From: Methanobrevibacter ruminantium
GTDB taxonomy: Archaea; Methanobacteriota; Methanobacteria; Methanobacteriales; Methanobacteriaceae
Length of the DNA: 64,000 bases
Reading direction: 5' to 3'
Assembly: GCA_004553595.1 (NCBI GenBank)
Contig: SFKZ01000006.1
Span: forward strand, 1 to 64,000
Shown here: in pieces, positions 61,173 to 64,000 of the stretch
How the letters are laid out: each line of letters begins with the position of its first letter
Position numbering within the stretch: the stretch's first letter is position 1
Translations under genes and position numbers: made by a program
The notes under the pieces: generated by a model
Databases searched by the model: none
Seen by the model: only the letters and a program-made list of their open reading frames with translations
What the model was told of the DNA's origin: nothing

Positions 61173-63284
61173 TTAGTTATGACTTGGATTAGACAAAGCC
61201 ATAGAGTCAGCAGATACTTTACTGGTTACAGCACCACTGATTTCTCTCATTTTCTTAATTAACCTTTCCTTTTTGCTACCATTGATTAAGATATTTTCTA
61301 AAACATCCCCAATGGTTTCAATAGGAATGATTTCAATCATGTCTTCATACTTTTTCTCAAGCATTACGTCATCCATATTGGATTTAGGAAGTAAAACTTT
61401 CTTAATACCTGCTTCTGCTGCTGCTTCAATCTTAGCAGTAGCTCCACCAATAGGCATTACATCTCCACGAACACTTAAGGAACCTGTGAGTGCGACAGAT
61501 TGGTCAATAGGAATTCCTTCAACAGCAGAGATTACAGCTGCAGTTATTGAAACACTTGCACTGTCCCCTTCAACCCCATCATAACTTTGAAGGAATTGAA
61601 CGTGAATATCGTGGTTGGAAATGTCAACTTGAGTGTATTTCTTAATGATTGCACTTACATTTTGAACTGAATCCAATGCAATTTCTCCAAGCTTACCAGT
61701 TACAATGATTTTACCTTCATTCTTACTGTTTGCAGGAGCCATTTCAGCAGCGATTGGCATGACAATACCGCTCCTATCACCCATAACAGCCAAACCATTA
61801 ACCATACCGATTTTTCCACCTGATGAATGGAATACACTGTATTCTTTTCTTTGTACGATGGACCTGTCAACAATTTGCTGTTCTAAGGTTCTTGCAAATC
61901 TTTTTGCGGTTACAACATGCTCAGCAGTTACTAAATCTGCACCTTCTTCAATGGCTACATCTCCAGAGGAACGTACTAAACCACCTAACTCCCTTAATCT
62001 AAGAGTCAATGCGTTTTTTCTGCCTGCTCTACGTTTAGCTTCCAAAATGATTTCATCAAGCGCATCAGTAGCAAAGTGTGGAATTCTTCCATCATTTTTG
62101 ACTTCCTGAGCTACGAATTGGACAAGCTTTCTTCTGTTTTCTTCAGTATCTTCCATATAATCTTTCATGAATACTTCATAACCGTATCCTCTGATTCTTG
62201 AACGCATTGCAATGTGCATACCTTCGAGAACTTGAATGTTACCTGAAGCTACAAGAACAAAATCACAAGGAACCGCTTGAGAACGAACCATTGCACCACT
62301 GCTGTTTTCACTTTGACCAGTGATTGCATATTTTTTCTCTTGCATTGCAGATAAAAGCTCTTGTTGAGTTTTCATGCTCATTGTACCAATTTCGTCAATG
62401 TATAAAACCCCTTTGTGTGCCTTATGGATCATACCACTTTCAACACGCTCGTGTGCAGGAGTTCCAAGACCCCCGGATTGGTAAGGGTCGTGCCTTACAT
62501 CACCAAGCAATGCACCTGCATGAGCTCCAGTAGCATCCATGAATGGAGCAAATCTTTTATCTCCATTGTTCACTAACAATTTGGGTGCACTATTGGAAAC
62601 TCTAGGCTTGATTTGCATTGAAATGAATATAACAAGAAGTGCAGCAATAATAGCTTCAAATATTCTTTGATACATCAATCCAAGAACGAAAATGGCTGCA
62701 GTGACGAACATGGTAATCATCATCTTTTTCTCATCACCGCTTTTGGCATTAGCCTTGTTTGCCTTAACTATCTTTTTACCTTGACCTGCTGGCACGGTTC
62801 TAATCAATGGATAATTGCTGTCTTCCAGATTTGGATAAACCAAAACATCCTGAAGCACTTCAGGAGGCAATAATTCAGCCATACCTTTAGCTAACATTGA
62901 CTTACCTACACCAGGGTCTCCTATAAGAAGAACATTTCTTCTTTGTTTTGCTGCCTTTTTAATAGTCTCAACAGACTCTTCATGACCAATAACCTGATCA
63001 ATAAGCAAAGGAGGCACTTCTATATCAGCAGTGTTTGAAATTGAATCATAATCAAGCATAGGTTTGATTCTGCGATTTCCTTCATCATCTTCAACAAATT
63101 CGACTTCAAGGGAATCCTTATTTTCTACCTTGGTTTCTGCAATTTCTTCAACTGCATCAGCATCAGCAACTTTATCAGTTTCTTCAGTTTCATCAATTAT
63201 ATTGTCTTCTACAGGGGAGTCTACGATTTCTTCTTTAGACTCTAACTCTTCTACTTCTGTAGCCATTACTTTATCTTCTTCCAT
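61173..63284 (-). CDS. lonB: Archaeal Lon protease, membrane-bound
   Basis: ATP-dependent protease anchored to the cytoplasmic membrane. After a very acidic N-terminal region of about 75 residues comes the AAA+ module: Walker A LLIGDPGVGKSMLAKG (about residues 119-134). Two membrane segments are inserted in it (MITMFVTAAIFVLGLMYQ, about residues 188-205, and a second close by), then the Walker B element GVLYIDEIGTMS. The protease domain has the catalytic Ser in EGDSASVSITAAV and the Lys in GGATAKIEAAAEAG. 703 residues; GGAGGTTTCAT precedes the ATG. Confidence 0.96.
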   Translation of the reverse strand: MEEDKVMATEVEELESKEEIVDSPVEDNIIDETEETDKVADADAVEEIAETKVENKDSLEVEFVEDDEGNRRIKPMLDYDSISNTADIEVPPLLIDQVIGHEESVETIKKAAKQRRNVLLIGDPGVGKSMLAKGMAELLPPEVLQDVLVYPNLEDSNYPLIRTVPAGQGKKIVKANKANAKSGDEKKMMITMFVTAAIFVLGLMYQRIFEAIIAALLVIFISMQIKPRVSNSAPKLLVNNGDKRFAPFMDATGAHAGALLGDVRHDPYQSGGLGTPAHERVESGMIHKAHKGVLYIDEIGTMSMKTQQELLSAMQEKKYAITGQSENSSGAMVRSQAVPCDFVLVASGNIQVLEGMHIAMRSRIRGYGYEVFMKDYMEDTEENRRKLVQFVAQEVKNDGRIPHFATDALDEIILEAKRRAGRKNALTLRLRELGGLVRSSGDVAIEEGADLVTAEHVVTAKRFARTLEQQIVDRSIVQRKEYSVFHSSGGKIGMVNGLAVMGDRSGIVMPIAAEMAPANSKNEGKIIVTGKLGEIALDSVQNVSAIIKKYTQVDISNHDIHVQFLQSYDGVEGDSASVSITAAVISAVEGIPIDQSVALTGSLSVRGDVMPIGGATAKIEAAAEAGIKKVLLPKSNMDDVMLEKKYEDMIEIIPIETIGDVLENILINGSKKERLIKKMREISGAVTSKVSADSMALSNPSHN

Positions 63285-63587
63285 ATGAAACCTCCTAAAT
63301 ATTTTGATTTTACTTAATTTCTAGTTAATATGACACCATTGTTTTTTAAATAAAGCTTTAAATTTATAAATTACCTCAATATTTCATTATATTAATATAT
63401 ATTAAACTACATGCTTAATAACTTTATGATTTTAGTTATATAAAAAGGTTTGTATTTTAGTAACTTTTATTAACTAAAATAAGCGAACATGAAAATCAAA
63501 ATTAGAACCTCAAGATAAACAAATCAAATAAAATTTATATTTTATAAAAAACAAATGAAACTAATATACAAGAATTTGGGTAAGATT
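63285..63587. other. Divergent control region of lonB and cobyric acid synthase
   Basis: No gene. Minus-strand TATA TTTTTATAT at 63436-63446 for lonB and plus-strand TATA TTTATATT at 63534-63541 for cobQ. Nothing else stands out. Confidence 0.6.
63534..63541 (+). promoter_or_regulatory. cobQ TATA box
   Basis: TTTATATT preceded by an AAATAAAA tract; predicted start near 63566, giving a leader of about 22 nt. Confidence 0.5.
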
Positions 63588-64000
63588 ATGACAAAATGTT
63601 TAATGATTCAAGGAACTGCTTCCAATGCAGGAAAGAGTTTAATCGTTGCAGCGCTTTGTAGGATATATACAAAAAGAGGATATAAGGTTGCACCGTTCAA
63701 ATCACAGAATATGTCCTTAAACTCATACACTACAAAGGAAAACAAGGAAATTGCCATTGCACAGGTATTGCAGGCAAAAGCTGCAAACATAGAGCCTACA
63801 GTAGACATGAACCCTATTTTATTAAAGCCTAAGGGCGAATCATGTTCACAGGTAATCATTCAAGGTGAAGCAGTTGGAAACAAGGACTTCTTTAGAAAGT
63901 ATGACAAGACAAAAACTACCCAAAAGGACATTGACAATAATCTAATGGATGATGAAGATTATAGGATCATGGCAAAAGAAGCTGTAATAGACTCATTAAA
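63588..64000 (+). CDS. cobQ: Cobyric acid synthase, N-terminal part
   Basis: The enzyme amidates side chains of the corrin ring in cobamide synthesis. The window holds only the first 137 codons. The start TKCLMIQGTASNAGKSLIVA is the ATP-binding P-loop of the dethiobiotin-synthetase-like domain, followed by YKVAPFKSQNMSLNSY and AANIEPTVDMNPILLKPKG, all family hallmarks. The frame is open to the right edge. Cobamide is needed for methyl transfer in methanogenesis. Single gene here, divergent from lonB. Confidence 0.94.
   Translation, partial: MTKCLMIQGTASNAGKSLIVAALCRIYTKRGYKVAPFKSQNMSLNSYTTKENKEIAIAQVLQAKAANIEPTVDMNPILLKPKGESCSQVIIQGEAVGNKDFFRKYDKTKTTQKDIDNNLMDDEDYRIMAKEAVIDSL

Noticed and set aside
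61705..62109. 134-codon frame antisense to lonB
   Set aside because: Covers the protease domain of lonB, which is clearly the real gene.
1..64000. tRNA genes and CRISPR arrays
   Set aside because: No T-arm consensus (GGTTCRANTCC) with a fitting acceptor stem was noticed, and no series of regularly spaced identical repeats. The tandem repeats present have no unique spacers.

Overview
The window looks like a chromosomal stretch from a pseudomurein-walled methanogen of the order Methanobacteriales, most likely Methanobrevibacter or a close relative. The DNA is very AT-rich with almost pure A/T spacers. It carries mch (a methanogenesis-pathway enzyme), the methanogen-specific DUF1890 and DUF1894 proteins, a core-type MetE, archaeal LonB, TFB, an archaeal-type PheT and a surface protein with pseudomurein-binding repeats. 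The first 25 bases are the 5' end of a 16S rRNA gene on the minus strand. All identifications come from reading the sequence; no database search was run.

Layout. 1-781: 16S 5' end and leader. 782-2881: single-chain ADP-forming acyl-CoA synthetase. 3415-7405: cysteine block cysK, cysE, Cys-rich HTH regulator, cysS, all on the minus strand. 7774-13850: repair genes (ogt, nth), aroA, a triply frameshifted UbiB/ABC1 kinase, DUF1810 and an ADP-ribosylglycohydrolase. 14013-14622: broken flavodoxin-family gene. 14735-19934: valS, a small His-containing membrane protein, pheT. 20034-25918: DUF3781/YjbQ pair, adenine deaminase, SWIM protein, coiled-coil protein, DMT exporter, TFB. 26499-28290: beta carbonic anhydrase and Mrp/NBP35. 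28619-32836: a 960-residue surface protein with a transglutaminase-type domain, and a Ser-rich anchored protein.

32957-43649 is the most interesting part. It holds a flavodoxin-family protein, a C_GCAxxG_C_C protein, a CPC-type P1B metal ATPase with a His-rich tail, a nicotianamine-synthase-like enzyme, a GNAT acetyltransferase and a complete five-gene Nik/Opp-type ABC importer. Together these resemble an archaeal metallophore (nicotianamine/opine-type) uptake locus, probably for nickel. A 15-bp near-palindrome, AAAAGTA-W-TACTTTT, is repeated in the control regions of both the P1B ATPase and the importer binding protein. It recurs upstream of hypA, part of the hypA/hypB pair for hydrogenase nickel insertion at 56-57 kb. 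I infer a shared metal-responsive regulon.

44159-50560: mch, a flavoprotein followed by a remnant of a zinc alcohol dehydrogenase, two DUF2115 paralogues, metE/DUF1894/DUF1890, two tiny zinc-ribbon proteins and a Panacea-domain protein. 50811-55004: a heterodimeric ABC exporter plus MarR operon on the plus strand, with two GGTACC-centred operators. 55059-64000: DUF354, hypB, hypA, prs, a membrane/secreted protein pair, lonB and the start of cobyric acid synthase on the plus strand.

A second regulatory system is visible at cysK and cysE. Each has a TATA box followed, about 31-34 bp downstream at the expected start site, by a palindrome with the same TTGTTAT/ATAACAA arms. The Cys-rich HTH protein between cysE and cysS is the obvious candidate regulator. 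Several minus-strand genes end in short hairpins that contain the stop codon and run into a U-tract.
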